Origin: Colias croceus
Lineage: Eukaryota > Arthropoda > Insecta > Lepidoptera > Pieridae
DNA: 64,000 nucleotides
NCBI RefSeq assembly: GCF_905220415.1
Contig: NC_059539.1
Coordinates: 11,780,001-11,844,000 of the forward strand
Direction of reading: 5' to 3'
Position numbers and translations under genes: made by a program. Position 1 is the stretch's first letter; each line of letters starts with the position of its first letter. Under the pieces are notes generated by a model. That model ran no database searches, was not told where the DNA came from, and saw only the letters and a list, made by a program, of their open reading frames with translations. Shown one piece after another: positions 11,092 to 20,971 of the stretch.

Positions 11092-11627
11092 TATACAGGG
11101 TGTAACCGTTAAGTGTGCACAGGCGATTATTCCGTAACTATAAAAGATATCAAAAAACCTTAAACTGATATTGAAAGTACTATACCTAATGAGTAAAATG
11201 ACAATAATAATTTTTAAAAATAAAACGAGAAATATCCAAAAATGTTACATGAAACGCTCCCATACATTATCCCATACAATGTTCGAGACGACATCCTCGA
11301 TTTGGAATACCATTGTATTCCACATCGAGCTCTATTTACAGTCTCTAAATGAACTTTCATTAAAATTTGCGAAATAATTATAGCACAAAATCAAATAACA
11401 AAGCAAAACCTTTCATATTAAATGTTTGAAATAGTCATATTTCATACTAAATGTATGGGAGCGTTTCATGTAACATTTTTGGATATTTCTCGTTTTATTT
11501 TTAAAAAGTTATTATTGTCATTTTACTCATTAGGTATAGTACTTTCAATATGAGTTAAAAGTTTTTTGATATCTGTAATAGTTATGGAATAATCGCCTGT
11601 GCACACTTAACGATTACACCCTGTATA
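11092..11627. mobile_element. Mariner-like foldback MITE, TA target duplication
   Basis: The ends are TATACAGGGTGTAACCGTTA and the inverse TAACGATTACACCCTGTATA. The inverted arms extend about 180 bp (11094-11275 and 11440-11625) with few differences. TA flanks both ends, the target preference of Tc1/mariner elements. The centre has a further hairpin, CTCGATTTGGAATAC (11296-11310) against GTATTCCACATCGAG (11315-11329), so the whole element could fold into one long hairpin. There is no transposase. The open frame at 11171-11377 lies in the left arm and is not a gene. Confidence 0.85.
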
Positions 11628-11857
11628 AAATAAAGCGATCATTACATTGAAAAACCAACGTTTATTTTGTAAATTTACATCAACATAATTTAATCATGTT
11701 TATTATTAGAACTTAGTCAGTATTTAATATTTATAATACTTTAAATCCTGAAGTCTGAAGACAATGCTTTTAGTCCCAATAGAAAATGACATTACGTCCG
11801 CTCATATTGCAAACACTAACTTAAAGTAAAAATATAAAATTTTTAAACAATTTAAAA

Positions 11858-12140
11858 ATTTTAATATTTTAATATTTTAATATTTTGTGCGAAGTTTCAA
11901 CACAACTGAGACGGCACGGAGTGCGCGGGCGATATACGCGGGTGGCGGGCGGCGAGGTAAGGCTCGCTCGCCACCAAGCCGGCAGCTACTTGCGACCCGT
12001 TAGAACCGGTTTACGCATCAAAACACGTCAAAACATTGAACCGAATAATTCGGCCGAATATTCGGTTCGGTAAGGTTCTAACCGAATAGTATTCGGTATT
12101 CGGTTATTCGGTGAAACCACTATTCGGCGCATCTCTATTA
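11858..12140 (-). mobile_element. ATTCGG-rich DNA-transposon end (possibly hAT)
   Basis: On the minus strand it starts AGAGATGCGCCGAATAG and then has at least nine CCGAAT/ATTCGG units in both orientations (12045-12130). A GC-rich body follows (11890-12020), bounded by (AATATTTT)n at 11864-11886. Short AGAGATG-type ends are seen in some hAT-derived MITEs, but no 8-bp duplication or second end was found, so the superfamily is only suggested. The open frame at 11885-12073 falls entirely within it and has no known domain. Confidence 0.5.
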
Positions 12141-12954
12141 ATAACTCTCTATTATGTACTAGAAGCTGAATACTGGTTTATAAGCCCGTTAAAATGATGG
12201 ATCATTAATATACTTTGCATTTCAACCCCATAGGGAGAAATAGAGTTAAAATTACTAATTCATTGCATAAATTTAAAGAAAATTTAATCATTCCTTTCTT
12301 ATCCTGAATCTAAAAAGAGACATATCTCCACTCCTTCAATGACCATTATAAGTGATCTTTCAGAGTATTGGTCCAAATAAAAATCCTATAAAATACGATA
12401 AACACTAACAACTATTACTAAATATTGAACCCATGACCTCCCATACCGAGACACGTGCAACCATCGTGCCAGAGCCATTTTATTATTCCAAAACTTAAAA
12501 GTAACCTGTCCACACTTACACAGGTAGAAACTGTATGAGTATTGAACATACGATACCAATTAAATTTAGTACCTGAGACACGCACACATTGACACCGTGT
12601 ATGTATATGATAGATTCTACACATGCACTATACATTGCTCCTTTAACAAGACTAGTTGGGGTAGGAGCGTTTGTTGAGCCAGCAATGTATTGCAAATTGA
12701 GGTTGTGTTAGTGTGATTTGCGCAAACGCAAGGGCGAGCGGAAGGTTTCGGTGATAAATCGTTTTCTTTTAATGGACTTTTAGAATTTATTCTCAGTTCG
12801 ATCTAATACATTTTTTACACGTTAATACCATAGTGCCATTTCTTTGATTTTTTGTAGTGAAGAATGCATGTTTTTAAAAATGTTCATTATTCGGATTAAA
12901 TATTATAAAGAAGATTGTATAAATCTTCTACTCTTGAAGACAGCTTATAAACTT
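12141..12954. other. AT-rich, no feature seen
   Basis: A minus-strand open frame at 12418-12624 shows no recognisable domain. Confidence 0.5.
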
Positions 12955-13352
12955 AGGCAAATAAATTATTTATTTTATTTTATTTTAAACACTTTATTGT
13001 GCTGCCAACATAACAAAAGTAGGTACAATAGAACTTAAACTAGTACAAACAACACAGAGGGCGGCCTTATTACTAATAAGTAATCTCTTCCAGGCAACCA
13101 ACAGATTGTGTGAAAAACAATATTACTACAGCGGAGGTAGGTAAAAAAAAAATAAACATAAATAGATGATATTAAAAATACATAAAATACACACTAAAAT
13201 AAGATATAATATACCATACCAAAAGATATATACAATATATACATAATAATAATTATAATGGAATAAATAAAATAAATATAATAATATATTAATACATCAT
13301 AAAAATATAAACATAATATACTATAAAATATACTACAATTATACAAAAAAAA
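12955..13352 (-). mobile_element. 3' untranslated region and tail of the 13.3-16.3 kb LINE
   Basis: On the minus strand, a long A/T-rich region after the stop codon leads to TTGCCTGGAAGAGATTACTT, then AATAAGGCCGCC, TTGGCAGCACAATAAAGTG and an AAAAT-type tail at 12962-12990. The segment ATTACT-TATT-AGTAAT (13069-13084) can form a 6-bp stem. The same 3' module occurs as a truncated copy at 49237-49345 and, decayed, at 31150-31215. It is probably the part of the RNA recognised by the reverse transcriptase. Confidence 0.8.
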
Positions 13353-16283
13353 CTATATCGATTCAAACGCAAGATTTAAAAAGTGGTCACGTATGAGGCT
13401 CTTAAATTTAGACAGAGTTTGAGCTTGCCTTATAGGTATGGGTAAGGAATTCCATAGGTTAATGGCCGTAATAGTAAAAGAATCACCATAAAAGCGCGTG
13501 CGATGGAAAGGTGTGCACAGGACAAGCCTATCCACTGAACGAAGGGAATAGCTTTCACAGTGCAGGAAGTCAAATTTATTTTTAAGGTATGAAGGAGTCT
13601 TAGGGTCAAACAGGACACGATAAAGTAACTGCAAGTAATGCACATTCCGGCGAAAGCGGACTGGGAGCCACTTGAGGTTCATGCGGAAGGAAGAGACATG
13701 GTCGTATTTGCGAAGACCAAATACAAACCGGATACCATAGTTCTGGAGGCGCTCAAGTTTTTCTATCTGCTCGACTGATAAATCAGGAAAGCAAGCATCA
13801 GCGTAGTCAATAATAGGAAGGAGAAGGGACTGTGCTAGCATAACTTTGGTCGATATGGGTAAGAAATTACGAAGACGCCGCAATGAACTGGAAGCAGCAT
13901 AAAATTTCCGACTCAGTTCCTGAATGTGATGCGACCAAGATAGTGTCTGATCCAGGTAGACACCTAAATTTTTGACGTGCTCGCTATATGGTATGATTTC
14001 TCCCCGAATCTGTACAGAAGGCAGTATACCCCAATCAACCTCCGATATTTGGTAGGGACTACCGATAACGATGACCTGACTTTTCGACGGATTGATTTTT
14101 AGGCCAAATTGATCACACCATGTTACTATGTTGGTTAGTTCGTTGTTGATGGAATGAACTGCGTTAGGTAGGTTATCAGGGGTTGATTGCGTGTAGATCT
14201 GTAAATCGTCGGCAAACATATGGTAGGGAGAAGTTAATTGAGATGTGAGATTGTTAATAAATATGGCAAATAGGAGAGGTGACAAGACGCCACCCTGTGG
14301 CACACCGGTGGGTACTGCACACCAAGATGAATGTTTATCATCCATCAGGATACGCTGCCGCCGGTCGCCCAGGTAACTTTGAAACCAGTTAAGAACTGTC
14401 GAAGAAAAGTTAAGAAGTCGTAGCAAACTCAGAAGGATGTTGTGATTTACTGTGTTAAAAGCATTGCTAAAATCTAAGAGAGTGAGAACAGTGAGTTGCT
14501 TGTTGTCCATACCATAGCGAATGTCATCGGTAACTTTAACCAGGGCTGTCGTCGTACTATGACCGGGACGAAAGCCTGACTGATAAGGACTAAGGATGTT
14601 ATTAGTGTTAAGGAAACTACTAAGCTGGGAGTGGATAAGACGCTCGAGTACTTTAGAAAGGAATGGTAAGATGGAGATAGGACGAAAATCAGGTAAACTT
14701 AAAGGATTCGATTTTTTGGGCATGGGAATGACATGAGCGTCCTTCCAGGAACTAGGAAAAGAACCGGAGGTGACTGAAAAATTAAGGATATGTGTTATGA
14801 CGGGAATAATGATATCAAGGATAGGGATGATCATATTACGACTGATATGGTCAGTACCAATGGCATTCGATGATATGGACAGGATTGTCTTCTTAACTTC
14901 ATCTACAGAACTTTTCTTGAAAATAAACGTGGGAAAGTCAGGAGTAGAAATGGTAGAAAGATTTTTAACAGTAGAGGCAAGTTGTACATTATGATTAAGA
15001 ATAGACGAAGAAGCAAAGTGTGAATTTAAATTATCGATATTAATGTTACAAGAAGAAAAGGTGTGGGAGGCTTTACCAACTCCTAGAGATTTTAAAAATT
15101 TCCAAATTTTAACAGGGTCGCCGTTCTCGACCGACTTATGGATATGGCGTCTTTGTGCATCCCTACACAATACGTTGCAACGGTTACGGATATTTTTATA
15201 TTTGACCTGTACCTCAGCAGTTTTAGCAGTCTTCAATTTAGACTTGGCACGATGTTTTTTATTTAGAAGCGATTTAAGTTCTGGAGAAAGCCAGGGTGCG
15301 GGTGTGTGCTTTTTCTTCACAGGTCTTAATGGTGCGTGTTTATCATATAAAGCAAGCATGACATCGTTAAATACGCTCACTTTTAAGTCCATGGTGTCTG
15401 CATCATAAACTGCCTGCCAATCACACTCAGAAGCATCCAGTCGAAGTTGATCGTAATCCATACCGGCAAAATTACGCAGCAGGATAGAGGAAGGTTTGAA
15501 CTTAGGTGGGCGGAGTTTGTAGGATAAGTAGATCAGGTCGTGATAGGAAAAAGCATCAGCAGAACACTGCCCATGCTTGGATACGGAAAGAGGGGAGGAG
15601 ACAATGATAAGATCAAGAAGGGATGGGCAGCAGCCAGGAGAGAAATGAGTAGGATTAAGTGGGAGTAATTGGAGGTTGTGTGAACAAAGGAGAGAGCATA
15701 ATTTTTTACTACGGTGGTCATCTTTGAGTAGACATGTATTGAAGTCACCCATAAAAATTATGTGATCATATTCAGGAGTTAGGTCATCGAGGAGATTCTC
15801 AAAGGAAGGGAAGTAATTATTGGTCAGGGAAGGGCTATAGAAAACACCAAGGAGAATTTTGGAGTTAGGTAGTAGGACTTCGATGAGGAGATGTTCAGTG
15901 GTGTTATTAGGAGGGGGCTGAGAGGAAGATCGAATCAACTTAAACGGGATGTAAGACCGAAGATAAATCGCGACTCCACCACCGCCTTTGCCAATACGAT
16001 CATTGCGGATAAGGTTAAATCCAGGAAGGGAATAATTGGCTGAAGGAAGGGAAGGCTTTAGCCATGATTCGGAGATCAGGATAGCATGGATATTATTTTC
16101 TACGAATGATGCAAGCATGTCAGGAAAGTGGGCCGGAATACTCTGTGCATTAATGTGAGTCACGTTAAAATTTTTATGGGCATCATTAAACAAGGAAGAG
16201 AGGACAAGGTCGAGAGGAGAGGAAGCACTATGAAAGCTATTCTCATCGCTGTTTAAAGGATCAGAACTACTTATTATATTCAT
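13353..16283 (-). CDS. Non-LTR retrotransposon endonuclease/reverse transcriptase (ORF2)
   Basis: This is an uninterrupted 976-residue protein. Residues about 38-255 form an AP-like endonuclease: N45 in HINAQS, E72 in SESW, D180/N182 in MGDFN, and SYHD at 246-249. Residues about 460-760 form the reverse transcriptase: DFRPIS (532-537), LLDFSNAF with D604, VPQGG (661-665) and FADD (690-693). The tail region (residues about 790-970) resembles the C-terminal part of CR1/Jockey-group ORF2 proteins. Such enzymes nick the target and reverse transcribe their own RNA in the nucleus. The reading frame is intact, which suggests a young insertion. One oddity is that the usual SDH of the endonuclease reads SYH, which may weaken cleavage or be normal for this lineage. 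No ORF1 is seen upstream. The clade is inferred (CR1-like), not proven. Confidence 0.93.
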   Translation of the reverse strand: MNIISSSDPLNSDENSFHSASSPLDLVLSSLFNDAHKNFNVTHINAQSIPAHFPDMLASFVENNIHAILISESWLKPSLPSANYSLPGFNLIRNDRIGKGGGGVAIYLRSYIPFKLIRSSSQPPPNNTTEHLLIEVLLPNSKILLGVFYSPSLTNNYFPSFENLLDDLTPEYDHIIFMGDFNTCLLKDDHRSKKLCSLLCSHNLQLLPLNPTHFSPGCCPSLLDLIIVSSPLSVSKHGQCSADAFSYHDLIYLSYKLRPPKFKPSSILLRNFAGMDYDQLRLDASECDWQAVYDADTMDLKVSVFNDVMLALYDKHAPLRPVKKKHTPAPWLSPELKSLLNKKHRAKSKLKTAKTAEVQVKYKNIRNRCNVLCRDAQRRHIHKSVENGDPVKIWKFLKSLGVGKASHTFSSCNINIDNLNSHFASSSILNHNVQLASTVKNLSTISTPDFPTFIFKKSSVDEVKKTILSISSNAIGTDHISRNMIIPILDIIIPVITHILNFSVTSGSFPSSWKDAHVIPMPKKSNPLSLPDFRPISILPFLSKVLERLIHSQLSSFLNTNNILSPYQSGFRPGHSTTTALVKVTDDIRYGMDNKQLTVLTLLDFSNAFNTVNHNILLSLLRLLNFSSTVLNWFQSYLGDRRQRILMDDKHSSWCAVPTGVPQGGVLSPLLFAIFINNLTSQLTSPYHMFADDLQIYTQSTPDNLPNAVHSINNELTNIVTWCDQFGLKINPSKSQVIVIGSPYQISEVDWGILPSVQIRGEIIPYSEHVKNLGVYLDQTLSWSHHIQELSRKFYAASSSLRRLRNFLPISTKVMLAQSLLLPIIDYADACFPDLSVEQIEKLERLQNYGIRFVFGLRKYDHVSSFRMNLKWLPVRFRRNVHYLQLLYRVLFDPKTPSYLKNKFDFLHCESYSLRSVDRLVLCTPFHRTRFYGDSFTITAINLWNSLPIPIRQAQTLSKFKSLIRDHFLNLAFESI

Positions 16284-18497
16284 GATGCATTCATATATGT
16301 AAAGAATATTTAAAAAGAGGATAAAATGAATGTCCAGAAGTCTTTAAAAAAGAATCTTTACTTTAATCTTCCAAGACACTAACTCTATAAATTTCAGTAG
16401 AATTCTTAAAGAAGAACATATTCTAGAAAGAAGAAACCATTAAAAAGAAAACAGATAATCCATTAAAATACTTGCAAATTGAAAGGACATTATAACAATG
16501 AAAAATAATTTATACAAAACGAAGGATTGATGAAGAGTCAAGGCAAAAACGTAATTAAATATGCAATTTGCAAGCTGAAAACAACTATGAAAATTGAATT
16601 AAGTGATTTAAAAGCAATAATAATGTGTCAGTCAAGATTAATAATTTTTATATAGATCAACCCACGTACGGATATAAGTACAGATAAAAAAATGTATTAA
16701 CATCTTGTTTCATGACCTTTACATAGATAATAAAGTGGTACAGTGGTTTGTTAAAAGTTTCAAAGATGATTAAGCATTTGATGAGACTTTGCTAATGATT
16801 GCTCTGTTAAAATTATCTCATATTTTAGCAACTCAGTGCAACTCAGTGGGCAGATTTCCGAGCCTAAGCTAAGAAAAATATTAGTTTCGGAGTAATACAT
16901 CCAACAAAAAAGATGTAGGAACATACAAACAGTCGTACCTAAAGCCTAAATTTCGCATTTGAAACCCTTAATAATTGCCTAATTTGTAACTATTGGACAC
17001 TAACATCGAATAAATACTCCTCAAATTGACCTCTTTTTTGCACGTTTAAAAAAGTAACAAAGAAAGAAAGAAGCTATCTTACACATTACAGTAATTTTAA
17101 AATAGTAATGTTACCACCCGCGGCGGTGCTCCGGAATCGCAATTACCATCCCGAAATTTATGCGAAACCCACAATAATAGGCGCCATTACTGATTTACGA
17201 GCGCCCTGTTATTTCTACGAAGGAAACTTTACTTGTTTTAAAGACTGCTTTGTTGCGCGCCGCCTGACTCATAGAGTAATTGATATTAGTGTGTGTGATG
17301 CCAGATTTATTATCTGTAATAATCTTATATTTAATAAAAAAAAAAAACTTCTTTGTAGAGTCATTAATAAAGTGAAGAAGAGCACTAGTTTTTTTATGGT
17401 GACAATTTACCTTTACAATTTTTTTTCTTATGTAATTTGTTGTTTAATTAGGTATTTGCAATAAGCTAGGGGCAGTATTTTCATCATAATCTAAACCTGA
17501 TATTCATTAAAATCTAATGTCACATGTTGCTCACTACTCTTTGTTTTATTCCTTAGCCCACATGTTCAAAAAAAAAAAAACAAATCGTCCAAGTATGAAT
17601 ACATACTTTCATACTGGCAACACGACTAGACGCAAAAAAATTAAATGTTTAAATTTCGAAGGCCGTACGAGTCTGTGCGCGGCAATTAAAAATAATTAGG
17701 CAGCAAGATGGCGCGTTCTCGGAAGGACCCGATGCATTTACATATGGCGTTCCTTGCCTAAGTATAAACTAAATCGAGCGATTAAGAGCAATAGTGTTTG
17801 AAGAGGGTACCGACGGGTCATTTTGTTTTAAAGCTAAATAAACTGGGTTATAACACGCTTGTAAATGTTTGAGTTGTTTTTGGGAGATCGTTTATGAAAC
17901 TAAAACGATTTATAAACCACTTTTGAGGTAAGCACATTATTTAGATTTACGTCTGTACTGATAATAATATAACTAGGTACATTATAAAGATTACCTACGT
18001 TAAATTAATATTTTTTAGATTTTTTTCAAGTTGTAACTGAATATAATCCTTACTAATCCTTATACTTCTTCAATAGTACTAGATGATTTATGCAACTTCA
18101 CGCCAAAAAAATGATATTATATTACATTAAAAAACTTATTATGTCTCTGCAATCTTCAAGTTCACATGATTCACATAAAACTTACCAAACTTTCACTTAC
18201 TCATACTTTACTGGATCAAAATCATCGACTACTGAGAATCCTCACAACTGTTTCTTTCAAAATATCGTCGTAAGTAGCTTATAGTATTACACAATTATAT
18301 GTCGTTTTACGTTGGAATAAATACGATTTTCCGTGAGCAAGATTCGATTGATGATAATAAGCTTTCTTCGTAGGAGGAAAATTCTCACACAAAATTATTT
18401 TATGTGAATGAAAGATAACGTCACGTGAAATAATGATTCTTTTTACCTCTACTGAGTACTTACCATATATTTTTATCCTTTTACTAGACGAGGAAAT
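16284..18497. other. 5' flank of the LINE and AT-rich sequence
   Basis: The first several hundred bases may be LINE 5' leader, but no ORF1, no gag zinc knuckles and no 5' boundary can be seen. The open frame at 17108-17464 (118 codons) begins in a slightly GC-richer patch (17108-17280) and ends in A/T noise. No domain is recognisable, so I do not call it a gene. Confidence 0.4.
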
Positions 18498-18499
18498 GG

Positions 18500-18527
18500 T
18501 CTAGAGTCTAGACTCTAGAATTCTAGA
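18500..18527. repeat. Overlapping CTAG palindromes
   Basis: TCTAGAGTCTAGACTCTAGA (18500-18519) is a perfect 20-bp palindrome. It overlaps TCTAGAATTCTAGA (18514-18527), another perfect one. CTAG occurs four times in 30 bp. The role is unknown. Confidence 0.6.
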
Positions 18528-18648
18528 TGGTTCTAATCAGAAAAAATAAGGTATGTACTATGCACAAAGTTATCATGTACTTAAATGTTTATAATCTTTT
18601 TTTGTAGACTTACAAAGAAGAATTTTTAGAATTATGATATTTTCTATG

Positions 18649-18681
18649 AATGCAAGTCATGCAAAGAGAATGACTTGCATT
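18649..18681. repeat. 12-bp perfect inverted repeat
   Basis: AATGCAAGTCAT (18649-18660), a 9-base loop, then ATGACTTGCATT (18670-18681). The stem is perfect. It is too short for a typical animal pre-miRNA, and no flanking element was recognised. Confidence 0.55.
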
Positions 18682-18797
18682 TTATCTTAAAATCGTTTTA
18701 TTTAAATAGCAATAAGGGAAACATTTCACTTTAGCTATAAACATGAATGTAGCTGATACACGCAATTTCGTCCACAATTAAAATTATTTATTTTCCA

Positions 18798-18984
18798 CTA
18801 GATTTCCGCCCCGGCTTCGTCCGTGGTACATATTTCGCAATAAAAGGTAGCCTATGTCCTTTCTCGGGTATCAAAATATCTCCATACCAAATTTCATGCA
18901 AATTGGTACAGTAGTTTAGGCGTGATTGAGTAACAGACAGGCAGACAGAGTTACTTTCGCATTTATAATATGTATTATTATGGA
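18798..18984 (-). mobile_element. Lep1-like Helitron, (CTGT) subfamily
   Basis: On the minus strand it has ATAATAAATGCGAAAGTAACTC-type start sequence, CTGTCTGCCTGTCTGTTACT, then GAGAAAGGACATAGGC. It ends CCACGGACGAAGCCGGGGCG and AAATCTAG. The G+C hairpin is partly mutated. Confidence 0.75.
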
Positions 18985-19491
18985 TGACACAAGATCACGA
19001 TCACAAGATCAGGGACCAATAAGAGCGTAGCAGCAATGAAAAATATTGCAGAAGCGGGAAAAACAATCCTTTTTTAGAGCTTCCCTTACATACGCTGCAT
19101 GTGTATGCAGCGTATAGCTGTGTCAGGATCAGATGAGACAAATGTCTAAATTTCCAAGTGATTCTATTCACAGGTGAAACCAGAGCACATCTAGGAGCTA
19201 ATACAATGTATAATATATTCGTGTATCCATCTAGACAGTGCCTGTGCATAAAAACAAACCCTAATGAAACCGAACACTGGTCTAGAACCAGTGAACAGTG
19301 TCTAACGCGTTGCTAAGGTCTAAGGCGGGATTTTCTGAGCGATTTCGCTCGATTGAAGCCTGCCTTGGTTCTGAGAGAATGCATTGAGACTGCACATTAA
19401 AGGATTGCACCGCTTTGATCTACGTATTGTAATGTTTTAATTAATATCCATATTATGTTAAACCCATATTTGTATAGCTTACTAGCTGTGC

Positions 19492-19683
19492 TTCGCGGTT
19501 TCACCCGCATGACTCCGCTCCTGTTGGGCTTAGCGTGATAATATTATATACCTAGCCTATATTTCTCGTGAATAATGTAGCTTTCGAATGGTGAAAGAAT
19601 TTTTAAAATCGGTCCAGTAGTTTATGAGCCTATTCATTACAATCAAACAAACAAAGTTTTCCTCTTTATAATATTAGTGTAGA
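19492..19683 (-). mobile_element. Lep1-like Helitron, short subfamily variant
   Basis: On the minus strand it starts TCTACACTAATATTATAAAG, passes CTACTGGACCGATTTTAAAA and ends GCGAAGCACAGCTAG. It is bounded by A and T. Its 5' part matches the fragment at 1167-1240 (GAGGAAAACTTTGTTTG). Confidence 0.78.
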
Positions 19684-20567
19684 TTATGTACATTTGACCA
19701 ACTAAATTAAATTAAATCTATTAGCCACGCTGCCATGCCAAAAATGCCAAAATAGCCATGAGCACTTTTTGATAGGCAAGCGATCATAGGCATATTTATT
19801 CATAAATCAAATACATCTCATCTGGTTATCAGATGGATAAAGGTCGATCCCCTACTGGCTCTTAGACCATTAGAAAACTTAGTCTGCAAAAATTATTTAG
19901 TAGTAGTTTTAAGTCAGTGACCTTTTCCACAAAGTATATCGTTATGTTGATTTACAAACAAAATTTAAAATTTCAAACGACAAACATCGTTACAGATACG
20001 ACATACGGGTATTATTGTAATACTTATCATTGAATCAAGTACTTATTATTTATCTGTGTAAATTTAAACTGTTTATCCATTGTTACTTCCCGTACGTTTA
20101 CCTCAAGCTTCGCCCAACTGTATTTGCGATTCAAACGCAGGTCATTGTATAATATGTGAAGAAATCAGTTCCATGATTTGTTGCTAGGGAAAATACGTTA
20201 CTTTTGGGCAGACAATTTTTGAGAGACTTAAATCATTGAAAAAGTACATAGCAGTTGAGAAACGTTTCTATACATTTTAAACCGTCCTTTGGATACACCA
20301 ATGTATATTTTATTTTGGAATACCAAGGGATACTTCATACTTGATCATCCACATCAATTTTATCAATCAAATTATATTACTGAATACCTTTTGAGTCCTT
20401 CAATCTTTCGATAACATTATCTTAAGTTTCTCTATCACCTCTCGCTATAAGGTACCCAGAAAATACATATAATAATCGGTATTAACAATTGTCAATTTTT
20501 ACCCAGGTGAGAAAAATTTTCACCTCCCACAAATAAATGAGCCCCTGTATCTTCACCATCATCGTAT
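19684..20567. other. AT-rich, no feature seen
   Basis: No gene, RNA or repeat recognised. Confidence 0.5.
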
Positions 20568-20608
20568 AGGTCATAGGATATAAATTTATAAAGAATAGAA
20601 AAAATTCG

Positions 20609-20684
20609 ATCACGAGGCGGGACTTGAACCCGCATCCTTCGCGCCATTCCGGGGCGGATGCCTAACCAACTCAGCCACTCGTGA
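20609..20684 (-). other. tRNA-like unit (left arm)
   Basis: Exact inverse of the unit at 20808-20883. On the minus strand it begins TCACGAG and ends CTCGTGAT, with an A box TGGCTGAGTTGG and B box GGTTCAAGTCC. It can form acceptor, D and T stems. The putative anticodon loop CCGGAAT lacks the near-universal U33, so a working tRNA is unlikely. Confidence 0.6.
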
Positions 20685-20807
20685 CCCGCCTGTGCAATCG
20701 AATTTATTCTATCCTAACCTAACCTAACCAACTCAGCCACTCGTGACCCGCCTGTGCAATCGAATTTATTCTATCTAGGATAGAATAAATTCGATTGCAC
20801 AGGCGGG

Positions 20808-20883
20808 TCACGAGTGGCTGAGTTGGTTAGGCATCCGCCCCGGAATGGCGCGAAGGATGCGGGTTCAAGTCCCGCCTCGTGAT
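20808..20883 (+). other. tRNA-like unit (right arm)
   Basis: Acceptor stem TCACGAG/CTCGTGA (20808-20814 and 20876-20882), T stem GCGGG/CCCGC, A box at 20815-20826 and B box at 20862-20872. Both boxes match Pol III consensus closely. A six-T run at 20888-20893 could end a Pol III transcript. The anticodon stem is only four pairs, and the loop has C at position 33 with a GGA triplet. It is therefore a tRNA-derived unit rather than a confident tRNA gene. Confidence 0.6.
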
Positions 20884-20971
20884 CGAATTTTTTCTATTCT
20901 TTATAAATTTATATTTATAAAGCATTTGAATGCCATAAAAACCAAAAAAATATAAATTCAGGTCATAGGAT

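Larger units (their letters stand above)
20580..20959 (+). mobile_element. Palindromic tRNA-like retroposon with 12-bp target duplication
   Basis: AGGTCATAGGAT flanks the insert exactly (20568-20579 and 20960-20971). Inside are two complete 76-nt tRNA-like units in opposite orientation, plus a truncated third unit (20723-20776), so arms of roughly 130 bp are inverted repeats. The 3' end is the tail TTTATAAAGCATTTGAATGC plus an A-rich stretch, shared with 3930-3984 and 29842-30041. A (CCTAA)3 run lies at 20714-20728. The structure could come from snap-back reverse transcription, or from an assembly problem at a large palindrome. Confidence 0.75.

Noticed and set aside
15043..15408. 121-codon plus-strand frame
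   Set aside because: Antisense shadow of the LINE coding frame, as are the frames at 14770-14994, 15533-15748 and 62081-62458 relative to their LINEs.
17108..17464. 118-codon open frame as a gene
   Set aside because: No recognisable domain, low-complexity second half, no supporting splice signals or neighbours.
20714..20728. Interstitial telomere
   Set aside because: Only three CCTAA units, and the neighbouring retroposon naturally contains CCTAACC.
20808..20883. Functional tRNA gene (Ser-GGA-like)
   Set aside because: Good Pol III boxes and stems, but the loop lacks U33, the anticodon stem is weak, and the unit sits in a palindromic retroposon. It is annotated as tRNA-like only.
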